Positions 43,480 to 55,855 of a stretch of DNA of 64,000 bases are shown one piece after another; positions within the stretch are counted from its first letter, which is position 1, and each line of letters opens with the position of its first letter. The position numbers and the translations under genes were made by a program. Source of the stretch: Euborellia annulipes (Eukaryota; Arthropoda; Insecta; Dermaptera; Anisolabididae); assembly GCA_023213315.1 (NCBI GenBank), contig JAKCPI010016644.1, positions 24,783 through 88,782 on the forward strand, given 5' to 3'. The notes beneath the pieces are model-generated. The model did no database searches. It was not told the DNA's origin and worked only from the letters and a program-made list of their open reading frames with translations.

Positions 43480-44300
43480 ACCAAGCGTATTATTTTTATA
43501 TTTAATTTATAAAACGTTTCAACGACCTGCTGGTGGTTTAAATTTTAAAATGCTTTTTTAAATTTCGACTGCAGCCTTTCATTGTTGTATTTATAGAATA
43601 TTAATACCTATAATCTCTAGTAGGGGAAGAAGGTAATTTTAAATTCGTTTCTTCTATACTCACTGACCCATCTCATTGACTACTATACTTTCATAGTACA
43701 TTCAAATTCCCCATTATTTTTTGTTATAGGAAGTTTATACCCCTGTTTTACAAATAAGCGACTTTGTTGTCAGTGCTTCTCTTTAATGTCTGCTCTTTTA
43801 GCAAACTCTACTTATATAAAAATTTATAAACTTAATCACTCTCTCTCTCAAAAAAAAAAAAATCAACTCTTTTTAAAAATCATTCATTATTTTCTCTCTC
43901 TTGTTTGTGATTTAATATAAAAGAAATTTTAATAAAAAATGAGCAATATCATTTTTTTTTAACCAAAATTTACACACAAAGAGGAAGCAAGATTATCAAT
44001 TTTTTTTTTCTCTCTTTTTTCTTCATTTAATTTATAAATATCTATTGATTTTTATAAATAAAGCGGCTCATTCATTTTAAGTTGAACTTCCTTTCTTTTA
44101 TTTGCTATTTGTTTTAAATTATAGAATATCCAAAATAAAATAAGATGGCAATTTGTATTCACTCTTAAAGTTAAATCGTTAAATCTAATCAAAAGAGTTT
44201 CTAAATAAAGTTTGAATTCAAGAAAATTAATTGGTATACGGTATATCGTTAACTCTTTATATTTTATTTAAATTGAAATAAATAAATGTACCTCAATTTA
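43480..44300. other. unassigned AT-rich stretch
   Basis: A/T and CT runs only. Confidence 0.4.
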
Positions 44301-44330
44301 TCTAAATAACCTTAGGCGGGATTCACGCCT

Positions 44331-44701
44331 AGCCGGGGGGCATTGCCCCCTAAACCCCCTTCGCTGGCCTGCGGCGGACCCTCGCCTTTTCTTAATTATA
44401 AAAAAAATTACTATTCCAATCCAGTTCCTGCTTGAGGATTTGTTTACATTCATAGAATACATAAATGCAAAGGATACATCAATTTCTCTTTATATATTTC
44501 CTATGGGAGAAATCGAAACTTAAGTAATTAATAACTCAAAAATTATACGAATATCGGCCCCAAAATAATTTTCCTGTAACCCCAAGAAAGTCCTCTTTAT
44601 GCCTAAAAAATTTTGTTTCAAAATTCCAATGGGAAGTTGACTGAAAAAAGAGCGTGACAGACAGACAGACAGACGGACATTAGCGAATTATATTAGTAGA
44701 T
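44331..44701 (-). mobile_element. non-autonomous Helitron, minus copy
   Basis: The 5' end on minus begins TCTACTAATATAATTCGCTA (near 44700) after an A. The 3' end is a GGGGGCAATGCCCCC hairpin followed by CGGCTAG. TC start, hairpin and CTAG end without a target duplication are Helitron hallmarks. No Rep/helicase. Confidence 0.75.
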
Positions 44702-44935
44702 TTATATTTGTTAATATTCTTATCTTAAATTAAAGATTATCTAGTTTATTATTTAAAATCTATTCAAGATGATTCCCTATCGTCTTGAAAGAATTTTTTA
44801 AATAAAATTTAAAATTGTTTAGCTGTACATTAAGGGTTTCAAACATAAATGACAGCTAATACTTCTTTTTTCCTTATCTATTATTAATTTGTAAAGTAGT
44901 ATTTTTTTTTCTCACACTTAAATATTTTTAGAGCA
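44702..44935. other. spacer between inverted Helitrons
   Basis: AT-rich, nothing recognised. Confidence 0.4.
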
Positions 44936-44937
44936 AA

Positions 44938-45509
44938 TATATAATTCGCTAATGTATGTATGTCTGTCTGTCACGCTCTATTTAGCCCACTTCCCGTTGG
45001 AATTTTAAAATTAAATTTTATATGTATAAAGAGGACCTTCTCGGGATTACAGGAAAACTATTTTCATCCCGAAATTCCTATAACTTTTTGAGTTATTAAT
45101 TCTTAAATTTACGATTTCTCCCATAGGAAATGTATAGAGAAATATTTATGTATTCTTTCCATTTGTGTATTCCATGAATGTAAACAAATCCTCAAGCAGG
45201 CATTGGATTGGAATAGTAATGATAATTTTTTTTCATAATTAAGAAGAAAGGCGGGGGTCCGCCGCAGGCGAGCCCGAGCCAGCTGGCGGGGGGTCCAGAG
45301 GGGCGAAGCCCCCTGTCTAGACGCAAAGGCGGGCGCCACGGGTTCTCATAATTAAGAAAAGGCGAGGGTCCGCCGCAGACGGGCCCGAGCCAGCTGGCGG
45401 GGGGTCCAGGGGGGCGACGCGGCTAGAAATAATAATTTTATTTTCATAATTAAGAAGAAAAGGCGAGGGTCCGCCGCAGGCGAGAAGTCCAGGGAGGCGA
45501 TGCATCTAG
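44938..45509 (+). mobile_element. non-autonomous Helitron, plus copy with tripled 3' end
   Basis: Begins ATATAATTCGCTAATG and runs in parallel to the minus copy through TCCTCAAGCAGGCATTGG. Three 3' units follow in tandem, each with CATAATTAAGAA, GGCGAGGGTCCGCCGCAG and a C/G hairpin, ending at CTAG near 45320, 45424 and 45509. The last is followed by T as expected. Confidence 0.75.
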
Positions 45510-45514
45510 TTAAT

Positions 45515-46335
45515 ATAAATATCTTTAAAAGATGTTTAAGATTATAGCAAATCTTGAATTAAAATTTTCGAAACTCTATTGATTAAAGTTAGCGATTTAA
45601 ATTAGCTCCAGTGGAAAAATATTTTTTTAGGGAAATAAGGAGCTAAAAGAAAACAAGAGGGGAGAGAACATTATAACAACAAGATGGAATACAAATTACC
45701 TTCCTTGGTGTCTAATTTTATTTTAGATTTCGTTGTACCTATTCTCAAAATAACAAAAGAGAGAGAAATTTAGGAAGAAATTATTTTTATCTCCAAGGCC
45801 TAGTAGTGAAAAAAAAAGTTCACTTTTTAACTTATTGATTTTCCATGATTAAATTATCATTTAAGCTTAATTCTATATACAGTATATATTAGCCTTAAGA
45901 TGATCGACTAATCGTTAATAGGTTAATCCAATAAGAAAATGAAATATTGGGAAACTACTTCTTAATAAACTTTCTTCTTTTAATCCATTAATATTAATAA
46001 AAATTGTTTGGAATCCAAAGGGCGATTTTTATACATTTTCGAGTGTTAAATTCAGGAAAAATAGTGAAAAAATTCCATCATGTACAGTGTTTGTACAAAC
46101 CATACTTACCATTCTATTGTTTTAGTAAAATTTTCCCTTCAGGAATAAATACTTACAACAATGTCAACAAAATCAAACTGGATATTTTACATGTTATGTA
46201 TCTTTTACTTCATTTTAATTTTTTTGGAGATGTTTAGTAAAAAAGCATATGACAATGAGGCCTGCACGAGCATGTGAAAATGAAGATCTTCGGTAGAGGA
46301 ATCTGAGCAGCCAGATTGAGCCACTAGGTAGTAAC
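45515..46335. other. unassigned stretch
   Basis: Contains a 77-codon ORF (46004..46237 +) without recognised motif. It may be the decayed upstream part of the pseudogene that follows. Confidence 0.3.
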
Positions 46336-46339
46336 CAAG

Positions 46340-46660
46340 TTTCTAGGAAATCGTAAGGACCCTTACTTCATGTTCATTGTACAAAATATGCTGACTAAAC
46401 AGAGAACTTTGGGTTTTTCGATGAGTTTGAAACTTCTCTTCCTGAATTCCCATCTTGACTACTTCCTAGAAAATCTCGGAGTCCTGAGTGAGGAACAGGG
46501 TGAAAGATTTGGAAAGGAGGTATCTAGAACAATGGAACATTAACATGATTGCTGATACTGTTGGATGCTGAAGAGGGAGTTACCGGCCAAAATATACACA
46601 CGAGAAAGTCATAAAAGGAGCTTCAAAAAGAGGAGAATGAGGCATCATGAAGACGAATAA
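46340..46660 (+). pseudogene. degenerate copy of a multicopy arthropod protein family
   Basis: One frame reads FLGNRKDPYF, then MSLKLLFLNSHLDYFLENLG and VLSEEQGERFGKEVSRTMEH before a stop. After frameshifts it continues WNINMIAD, then CWMLKRELPAKIYTRESHK and RSFKKRRMRH. From memory of arthropod genomes, the pattern HSHLD-F-ENLG-SEEQGERF followed by MADYCW belongs to a highly repeated uncharacterised family that behaves like transposon-borne genes. At least two frameshifts and a stop make it non-functional. I cannot assign a biochemical role. Confidence 0.6.
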
Positions 46661-46995
46661 ACACACAGATTGGTCATATAGTAAATGGTGTTGAATTCTC
46701 TTTATGTGATTTTTTTTTAAAGTATTATTTTCCCTCATTTTTCTGGGCATTTTGTAGAAAACCCTTACGTGATGAAAAAACAAACATGGTCATAAAGCGC
46801 CGTGCAGTTATATAATTTAACAAGTCGAAATTTAATCCGGTTCAAATGTCGGAATTTTGTATGATTATGTGTTAAACTAGAAAACAACTCAGGTTCTATT
46901 CCATGGCAAAAAATTATCTATCTCTTTTAGTGATGCCTCTTCATAAGGAAATAAACGGGAACCCATATCAGTATATCCCCATGAATACTCTCCGA

Positions 46996-47216
46996 AAGAG
47001 GCGTCATTTGGGACAAATGCCCTCACCCTCCAAGGGCTCTGAACTTTTTAAAATTTTATATTATTCTAAATAAAATATTTCAATCTACTACCTAGTATAT
47101 AAACGGTAAAAAAATTAAATATCTTTTAGCCAAATATGAGATACCTATTTGTAAGTAAATTTTAAGAAAAAAAAAGCTCGCCCCCCCCCCAAGAAAAAGT
47201 TGAAATGACACCTCTG
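46996..47216. mobile_element. hAT MITE related to 36125..36348
   Basis: Left AAGAGGCGTCATTT, right AAATGACACCTCTG. Identical flanks CTCTCCGA at 46988-46995 and 47217-47224. 221 bp. Confidence 0.85.
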
Positions 47217-47224
47217 CTCTCCGA

Positions 47225-47371
47225 ATTTACCACAACATGTCAGATTCTGACACTAATCATTGAAGGGAGATCTGTTAAATTGACACATATTATTAAATTT
47301 AAATCATGTTATTTTGAAGCTCTCTTTTGCCTTGCGTATTTTAGGTAATGTAAATAAATTTCAACGTGATT

Positions 47372-47407
<36 letters not shown>

Positions 47408-48570
47408 AATCTTAAAAGTGAGATCTCAGTACGATCCTTATTACTATTTATCTTCTATTAAATTAAGCCAAAAGTTTTTTATTGAGTAGTTGGTCTTTTT
47501 AAACAGTTGCGCGTTGTTTATTTGCTAAACTTCTAAAAAAAAAAATTCTTTGACATGTCACTGAGCCGAGAGACGAAAAAGAAGAGGGTGTCTTCTGTTG
47601 TGGGTGGATGGCTTTCACCGCCTTCCTTTTTCCAAAGAACAACCTTTTGCCTTTTAGAGTCACCCCCTTGAACCAAGTGAATGTTTGGGTGATCACAAAA
47701 CACTTGATTCATCAATTGAACTAGGAAAATGTTAAGCGAAATAATGGTTTCCGGAGGGGTTGTGTTTGTCTCCTGGCTCTGCTCCTGTTCGTGATGACGA
47801 GGGTGGGTCCCCTCCCCCTCCCCCTCCACCCCACCCTCACTCACATTCAGTTAGGGTGTTAATTGAATGCGTCAAGTCATTATAGAAACTTCGGTTCTGT
47901 TATTACCCCATTCTGGCGGCTTGGCAAATTTACAAGTCAAAATAAGCAAATGTGTACACTCACCCCCCCCCCCCTTCCCCTCTACTCTCTACACCCATAC
48001 TACTCCTTCAACTTGATGTGTGTAACCGACACCGCAGATGGATATGTAGGAAACTGCCCTTGGGGTTTCACACTCTCTCCCATTAAAACTACCCATCCCT
48101 TCTCTAAGTTTCTAATTTTTCAATTCCATACCCACTTTGTCATGTTATTTACTCTCTCTCTCTCTCTCGCTCTTTGAACTCTTATTTAAATTGATTGTTT
48201 GTTGACAATGTTTTTTTAAAAAACAAAAATCCCGGCCTCGAAGTTCAATAGAGCGAATCATTGCAATGTTATCGAAAACAAACGAGAAAAAATAAATAAA
48301 TGTGGTAGATAGGCAATTGATCTATTTATTTTTGATTTGCATTTGAATAAACACTTGATAACTATTTATGAAAAGTACTAATTTAAACATTACGATTCAT
48401 AACTTTTTAATTTTTTCCCCCGCTATAAATATTCTTGAATTTGAGCTAATAAAAAAAAAATGCGACACCAGATTTTTTTCATTTATTCCATATCTCGAGT
48501 CCAAAAAAATACAGGATACAAGAAGGTGTCAATCAACTGCCTGAGCTAGTGGAAAAGACGTAAAATTTAT
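47225..48570. other. unassigned stretch with low-copy island
   Basis: A run at 47376-47405. 47533-47850 is of higher complexity and has a 103-codon minus ORF (47533..47844) with no motif I know. CT run at 48153-48168. A short M1 hairpin scrap near 48460. Confidence 0.3.
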
Positions 48571-48579
48571 TCTGGCCTT

Positions 48580-48820
48580 CATGGGTGTAGCCAGACATCT
48601 TGTTAGGGGGGGGCAACAATTCGTTAAAACGAGGGATAAACATAGATTATTAATTATTTATTAAATATAATTATAATTAATTATTTTCCTTATTTAAGCT
48701 CATTTAAAAAAAATCCCAATTGGAAAAGTATATATGTATTTGTTTTTAATAGATAAAAAATTTTCAGGACAAGCCAGGGGGGGGGTATTGCTCTCCCTGC
48801 CCTCTCTGGCTACGCCCATG
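48580..48820. mobile_element. hAT MITE, CATGGGTGTAGCCAGA ends
   Basis: Termini CATGGGTGTAGCCAGA and TCTGGCTACGCCCATG. Flanks CTGGCCTT and CTGGCCAT, 7 of 8 identical. 241 bp with G-run and AT-rich interior. Confidence 0.85.
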
Positions 48821-48829
48821 CTGGCCATG

Positions 48830-49790
48830 TTATAAAAAAGTTTGTCCATCCCTGCTAAATAATATAAATTCTAGAAAGAAATTGCGCAATTTGATCTTAA
48901 GGTTATTTAACACATATGATATACGATTATATCAAAGTTTTTTTTTGTTTGTTTATTTATTTTTGCCATCTGGTCATTCTGTCTACACATTTGTTATCTT
49001 GTTTTTCTCTCTCTCTTTCTTTTAATATAATTAAAAACACTTTCTGTGAGGTAAAACACTCTTCACTCTTTTACTCTTTTTGTATAAACAAAAAAAAAAA
49101 TATATATATATAGAGAGGTTATATCATTGAATTTTTTCTCTGCTTTTTTCCGTTTCCGACTTACATGGCGTCTGTTTCCCATTACAATTCACATTACACC
49201 AATTACAAGTTCACATCATGTCAATGTTAAGAGGTCTCTTAAATAGTTCAATATTTTGCATAAAGTTATTTTAATAAAAATATTAAATAGGGTGGTCGAA
49301 ATCGAGCTCTCAAAGGGGACTCGCGATTTTGATATTTTAATATTAGACCTAAATATGGGGGAGGGGAGGGATTTTCCTCTCTCCTGACCAATAAAGGATC
49401 ATTAGAATAGAACTCCTTTCTGTAATCGCACATATATTTGATTTGGTTTTCCGACATTTTCTTTAATTTTGTAATATATTCCTAATCATCATGGGTTACT
49501 TTTTCAAATCTCTATCTTCCTTTATCTTCTATTTCTCTCTCCTCCTTGAAATAAAACTTGTAACGTCCTTGGGGAATATTCTCTTAATTTTCTTGTCAAA
49601 TCTTTATTCTCTTGAGCTCTTAATTTTTTTTTTTTTTTTTTTTTTGAATGATAACAAAGAATTCAAAATTTTGTTAGATTTTATTTCATTGTTGTTAGAA
49701 AAATCAATTTTTTGTTGAATTTTTAATTTTTCTCTTGAGTCTACCGATGAATAATGTAAAAAACTTGATCAAAAGAAGAGAATATTTAAA
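48830..49790. other. unassigned AT-rich stretch
   Basis: T runs (49627-49645) and (TA)n near 49100. No gene. Confidence 0.4.
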
Positions 49791-49794
49791 ATGG

Positions 49795-50031
49795 CAGTGC
49801 TGGGCTGGCCCACCGGGATACCGGGAATTTTCCGGTGGACCTACTAATATATTTAAGGTTTATTTTTTGAAATTAATTCAATTAAAAAACCCTTTTTATT
49901 GTTTTAATATATAGGCCTATGTTTATAAATTACTAATGTACTTTTTTGTAATTTTTTCCGTTAAATTTAATTATGTGGTCCTACGTTACCGATATTTCCC
50001 GGGTCTAAATGTGTTTTCCAGTTCAGCCCTG
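49795..50031. mobile_element. hAT-like MITE, CAGTGCTGGGCTGG ends
   Basis: CAGTGCTGGGCTGG at left versus CAGGGCTGAACTGG read inward from the right. Interior CCGGGATACCGGGAATTTTC is partly mirrored by TACCGATATTTCCCGGG. The flanking 8-mers agree only weakly. Confidence 0.65.
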
Positions 50032-50094
50032 AGTATTGGATACCAGTAGTAGGTCCAAGGGTATGCACCTCTATAATCATTATTATTATTGAAA

Positions 50095-50400
50095 TTCCTA
50101 TCGGGATCCCCGTTTATTTGCCCGAGGAGCTTACGTACTCGAAGACACACACCCCAAACCCAACCGGCCTCTGGCGAGCCATCTACCGGCACCCCATCAA
50201 GTTACATTATTTCCTATCTCTAACTCCTCCTCCTGCTTTCGTCTCTAGCTAGTGAACTAATCCTTATTTCTGGTTCCAACCGGCTCCTTATATCCAACCT
50301 CTTCTATGCTAGGGAGGATGTCCTGACTCTCTCAGCACCGGCGTGTAGCCTGCTCCTTTCGAAGAATGCATGCATCTTCTTTACGTCCCTTCCATATAGA
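50095..50400. repeat. dispersed repeat M4, copy 2
   Basis: Same block order as 41030..41400 (CATCTACCGGCACCCC, GAACTAATCCTTATTTCTGG, CTTTACGTCC). Confidence 0.6.
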
Positions 50401-50401
50401 T

Positions 50402-50539
50402 CCAGATAGACCACTTTTTTGGATTCAAGGGACCAAAACGTGTATATCAATCAAAATCTCGACATCGAATTTTTGACATAAATCCAATACTTTCTATAAA
50501 TATATTACATATATACTTACATAGATAAGAGAAAGTAAA
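50402..50539 (-). mobile_element. M1 5' end fragment
   Basis: CCACTTTTTTGGATTCAAGG, ATCAAAATCTCGACATCGAA and a terminal GATAAGAGAAAGTAAA. Confidence 0.75.
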
Positions 50540-51006
50540 AGAATAAATTTTAAACACACTTTTCTATTGAATTTAATAATTGAAAGAATTAAAAAACAAA
50601 AAATTGTTGACTTTTGTTTTTTATTCGCCGCCCCTCCCAACTCACTTGGCGACCTGCTGGCGCTCGTTTCGATGAGTGGAAAGGGTGCATATGTTAGCAA
50701 GTTATTCACGCCAGGGGCAAAATAGGGTGACTTTTTAGGATAGAGGGAAGGGGGGAGGGGCACTGATGTTGGCACCGGTGGGTGGTGTGGCCTCATTACA
50801 ATAACAGACGGTAGCAATTCGCCAAGAGAATTTGTTTTCGCAATTTATTGTTTCATTTATTAAAAAAAAAAAAAAAAAAATATTTGTGGCCTGATATATA
50901 TACAATTATCGCCCAAGTTTTATTTTACTCATTTAAATATAGGAACATGTTCGTTCGTCCAGGAAAATAAATAAAAATGAAAATTTCATTCCCATTTATT
51001 ATCATC

Positions 51007-51042
<36 letters not shown>

Positions 51043-51471
51043 AAATTTAAATATTTTAATATACATTTTCTCCACCCGAGATCTGGTCTAATAATTAAAA
51101 AATAAAATTTCCATTTGCTTAAAAGCATTAGTTTATTTATTTATTTACTCAAAATTACAGGCTACACCCAATTATATTTTGAGACAATTTGAGACACACA
51201 TACAAGTAGAGTAAAAATTTCACATGCACACATACAATATATACAGTGCAATTCGTATCGTTATTATCAAACATTTTCAATACAATTTCCAGATTTGTTT
51301 TGACAGGTACTCCAGTTAATAATAAAAAACTTGATATATAAGGATTGAACTCACATTTCACTCCCTTTCAAACACCTTAACTTTTAATGCTTCTCCCTTT
51401 GTTTTTATTTTCTTCCTGGCTGCATGTGACTATTGGTCATTATAGGTCTTCGGACCTTATGCACCCATTCC

Positions 51472-51502
<31 letters not shown>

Positions 51503-51550
51503 TCAGCCAACAATTGGCCTTACCTTATTTCGCGATCTGCTCTTTAAGGG
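50540..51550. other. unassigned stretch with long A/T runs
   Basis: A C/G-rich patch near 50620-50810 contains a 107-codon minus ORF (50494..50817) of unrecognised, proline-rich sequence. T run at 51009-51041 and A run at 51473-51500. Confidence 0.35.
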
Positions 51551-51553
51551 TTC

Positions 51554-51935
51554 TTTTTCAAAAACGAATTCTCTCCCTGTTTAGTATCTCATTTTCATTA
51601 TTATCTGTCGCTAAAGTTCTTTTGGCTCTGTGGGCTACTACAAGAACATAATTACATATTAACTTTTTATTGAAAAGGTTATGACATTTTGTTTCATTTA
51701 ATTGTAAACCATTTACACTGCACCATCTGGATAGATTACAAATGTCCAGTGGCGACTTCACGGAAAATTTTCAGTTCATCAGCATAGAGAAGAAAATTAT
51801 TTTCTAACATCTTAGCAACATCATTCATGTAAATGAGAAACAATAATCGCCCCAAGTTAGACCCCCTGAAGTGACGAGATAGAACATTTTTGTACACTGT
51901 GTTGTACTTTGTTCTTAATCTAGTACAGATAATAA
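51554..51935 (-). pseudogene. LINE reverse transcriptase fragment (Jockey-like clade)
   Basis: Minus-strand reading: RTKYNTVYKNV, RGSNLGRLLFLIYMNDVAKM, then LLYADELKIF. A frameshift is followed by SPLDICNLSRWCSVNGLQLN and ETKCH. These match the palm-domain blocks QGS-LGPLLF-IYINDL, YADDLK and WC--NGL-LN--KC of non-LTR reverse transcriptases. The catalytic YADD is changed to YADE and the frame is broken. Only about 125 residues remain of a protein usually near 900-1000. The exact clade is uncertain. Confidence 0.85.
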
Positions 51936-51939
51936 AATT

Positions 51940-52930
51940 TATTTGTAGTTCATCCTTTAACCCAAAAATTATTTTGGGTCTTTTTTCTTCACCTTCCTGG
52001 TAATCAACTGAGTTATAGAATCATCCTGAAATATACAAATCTAAATCGCGCTAGATGCCGAAAAAGACCTTAAATTAAAAGAAAAATATATACAAGAGCG
52101 CATTGATTTGATCAATTTTTTTTTTTTTTTTTGTGTCAAAACTGGTGAGCCGGGCAAGTTTTTTGTTTTCTTATATAATTGCAAATTTTAATAACGATGC
52201 AAGAAAATAATAATTTAATCACCTTTGTTCACATAATATGTGTCACTGTGTCCCAAAAAGTCAATCTACAACCTTCATTCTAAAATTATTGGCTGGGCCG
52301 AAGCCTGTTTGTAAGCGATGTCTAGATCACATGCGCCGCCTTACCTCCGAAGTCAGCGACAACCCATCCAGTGCCATTGTGTAGGAGCAATTTGCCTGTC
52401 CTCACCGGCGACAGGATTGTGCTGATGTTCAGTTCCTTGTTTGTATTCTAAAATTATTCCGAATAATTTAATTTCACATTAAAAAAAAAATTCGAAATAA
52501 AATGTCTATTCAATAAAAATAAGGATTTTCATTTTATATCACTAACACATTGAATCCGAAAGTATATTTGAATATATTTACACTCTCCATTTACTCCACT
52601 TACTCAGATGTTTATTAAGAGAGAAAATTCTTTAAATAAACAAGAGCAAATTAACTTCAAGTCTATAATACCCATTATATATTTGTTTTTCCCTTCACAA
52701 AGGAATTAAAGGGGTTGAATGAATACACTCTAACTACAGTATATATATACACACTTCAAAATTTAGATTTGACTTCTCCCAGAGACAGAAATTTCAAATA
52801 AACAAATATTTGAAATTACAATTTTTCCTTTTAATTGTTTGAAGTCATTTTTTTTGTACTTTATAAACCTAATTGTTGGCACAAGCCCTTCCTTCATTTA
52901 CTCATAATTTTCTCATTTTAACTTATAGAG
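51940..52930. other. unassigned stretch with SINE tail scrap
   Basis: GATGCCGAAAAAGACCTTAA at about 52055-52075 is a SINE tail. 52240-52440 is of higher complexity without recognised motif. Confidence 0.35.
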
Positions 52931-52931
52931 A

Positions 52932-52995
52932 ATGGCCTGTGACATAGCTCAGAGGTAGAAGTCTCGCTTCTTGTTTTAGGGTTTAGTTATTCGGC
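52932..52995 (+). repeat. SINE-3 head fragment
   Basis: GACATAGCTCAGAGGTAGAA is the A-box half; the B box is degraded (AGGGTTTAGTTATTC). Confidence 0.5.
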
Positions 52996-53096
52996 TAACA
53001 AGTGTAAAAACTTTATTCACGTTGTGTTTCCTAACAAATGAAATAAGAAAAAGAATATATTAAAGATGTATAGATTCTAAACTTCTATATTTTTAC

Positions 53097-54466
53097 ATTC
53101 TCTTACCTATGTAGGCCTATATGGTACATATATATTGTAAGTAGGGCCTAATGGATTCATGTCAAAAATTCGATGTCGAGATTTTAATGAATATACACGT
53201 TTTGAGGTCCCCTGAATCCAAAATCCAAAAAATCTGGTGTGACTGGCGCACAGCACACAACTTTCTCTTACCCTTCGGTAAGAGAAAGTTGCGCACTGTG
53301 CTGGTCACACCAGATTTTTTGTGTCGAGATATATTTAGTTTCCGATAGCACCTTAGTTTCAAACTTGCATTTTAAATGTTGACTGCTTCAAATAAACTAT
53401 AGTTATTTTTCAAAATTTTAATCTCATATTTGGACATTTTATACACAATATAGAATCGTAAATAAATACAAAATTTCATAAGAATTGGAAAAATTTAAAA
53501 GTGAGATTAGGCCTATGAGAGAAGGCGGAGAGAAAGGGGAAAATTTTTTAAGAGAGAAAAAGAAAAAAATATTTTTTTAAAAAAAAAAAAAAAAAAAAAA
53601 GGAAAATGGGGAATATCTCATATTTGGAATTTTATACAATATAGATTCGTAAATAAATAAAAATTTCATAAGAATTGGAAAAAAAAATTTTAAATGCCTA
53701 AAAAGTTCCAAAGGGGACCCCCTTTTGAATCGAAATTAACATACAAATCCCTATAGGAAATTAACATTGTTCCTATGCGAAGATAAGGTGGAAACGGAAT
53801 TTAAAAAAGAGTAGAGAGAGACGATAATGTTTGCAAGTGAGAGAGAGACATATATGTTTTCTTTGAAACAATTAAAGACACAAATAAAATAAAAATAAAT
53901 GGGAATTTAAATAATAATTGATTTTTAATCTAATAAAAAGAAAAAGATTTAAATTCGGTTACCATGGCAACCATTTCTATCTTTCCTATGAAGAACAAGA
54001 GTAAAGTGGTCTTCAGAAGATTTCAACGGCAAAATGAGAATATACATTTTAAAGAGCATCTAAAAAATAGTTGATTTATGAATTTTAAAAAAAATCCTTG
54101 GAGGGAATTTTGAGAAAATCAAAAAAAACTGAAAAAGTACATCAGTAAAGTACTAGTACTTTTTGGCCGATTTTGTTCAAAAGCTTATTTTGAGATTCTT
54201 CAAAGGTACCTAAGTTAAATATAAAATTTCAATCCGCTAGCTCAACTCCTTCATGCTAAAAATCTGTCCACACACACACACACACAGACACACACACATA
54301 CATACACACACACACACAGACCAATTTGCGGGACCCACTTTTTTGGACTCAGGGGACCTCAAAACATGTATATCCATCAAAATCTCGACATCGAATTTTT
54401 GACATGATCGCAATACTTTCTCTCTATATATATATTACATATATACATAGGTAAGAGAAAGTAAAA
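53097..54466 (-). mobile_element. M1 long-TIR form, with M2-like interior
   Basis: Same design as 9403..10217: a plus-strand 5' fragment (53097-53220), the terminal hairpin (53226-53330), and a minus M1 body from 53958 (GTTACCATGGCAAC) to 54466. 53370-53940 is foreign: M2 sequence, an A run near 53578-53600 and GAGAGA text. Confidence 0.7.
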
Positions 54467-54948
54467 AGTGGATTTCGCGACATGCTCTCTCAAAATATCA
54501 CAAGAACTAAGAGAGCTAGGAGTTTGAAATTTTATATTTAGGTTAGTTACCCCCCAGGGACGTGTCACAAAGTTTTTGAACAAAATCGGCCAAAAAGTAC
54601 TAGTACTTTACTAATGTACTTTTTTACTTTTTTTCAATTTTCTCAAAATTCGTTCCAACGATTTTGATTAAAATTCAAAAATCAATTATTTTTTTGATGT
54701 TCTTTAAAATATATTTTCTCATTTTGCCATTGAAATCTTGTGAAGAACACTTTACTCTTGTACTTCATAGGAAAGATAGGAGAAATGGTTTCTATAATAA
54801 CAAAATATTCATATTTTCTATACTTATTAATTTTACATCTTGAAATAGGAATGTACTGTACTGTCGGGAACTAAATATATGTCGTTTCGATTACTGAAGA
54901 TAAGAGAAAGTTGTGTGCTGTGCGACCAGTCACACCAGATTTTTTAGG
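54467..54948 (+). mobile_element. M1 element, 5'-truncated
   Basis: Starts at GTGGATTTCGCGACATGC, keeps TACTAGTACTTTACTAATGT, and ends in the GCGACCAGTCACACCAGATT hairpin arm. It abuts the minus copy as at 10217/10218. Confidence 0.75.
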
Positions 54949-55855
54949 GGGAAAAAAATGCAGTTTTTCGAACTTTAGAGGTTAAGAGAGGCAGAAAGAG
55001 ATTAAAATTTTTTTCTATTAAGAGGTAATAGGGAAGAGTAAATAAAACAAAAAAACTAATTTTTAGTTTTATTATATTTATTTCAAATATACTTAGTTTG
55101 AAATTAATAAAATAAATGAAACAAAGGGATGGACATTCACTTAACTCTTTCAAATAATTAGAAAAAAGAATTTAATTTCCACCCTTAGTCTTTCTCCAAA
55201 AATAAATGAATGAATAATACACCCTATATATGATCTTTTAATGTAGAGGCCACCCTCGATTGTAAATCCATAATTAATTATATTTTTGGAAAGGGACCTT
55301 TTATTTGTGGGAATGCTTTTGCCAACCAACCAAAGAGGCATGGTGACCCTCTGCCTGTGATGGGATCGTAGACCCAAGGCACGCGCCCCGCGGTCCTCCC
55401 CCCCCCCGTACTACTACTAACTACACTACGGTCATAGTGTAGCTACTGCTAGCACAATGGCCAGTAATCAACCAACGAATGTGTTAAAGGTAATTAAATT
55501 GTGCCACGGTCAGCAGCACAACTTGGGAAACTCTCTTACCGAAAGGGCGCATGTACCGTGCGTACATTTGCTTGCGAAAAGGGATGCCCTAAGAGAGAGA
55601 GAGATGAATGCGAGCGCATAATGATAGGGGGGGGGGGGATTTCCTTTTCTATCAGAGCTAATTCCATCCGTTGACAAATTTCATTCCGATATGGCTTCGA
55701 ATTTATAATTCTATTATAAAATCTCTGGTAATCAAAATAATTTTAGCTTTAATTTCATTATTAAACTTTTCATTGTTATCAACGTTAAAAAAATTTTCCT
55801 TAAATTTTAGAAAACTTTTTTTTTAGTAATTATAGAATAGAAATAAAATAAATAG
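54949..55855. other. unassigned stretch with GC-richer patch
   Basis: 55375-55565 is GC-richer (GCGCCCCGCGG, CTACACTACGGTCATAGTGT hairpin, CCGTGCGTAC). No ORF. Possible regulatory DNA, unproven. Confidence 0.3.

Noticed and set aside
47533..47844. 103-codon minus-strand ORF starting MSEGGVEGEG
   Set aside because: No recognisable domain and no flanking gene signals; kept only as part of a low-copy island.
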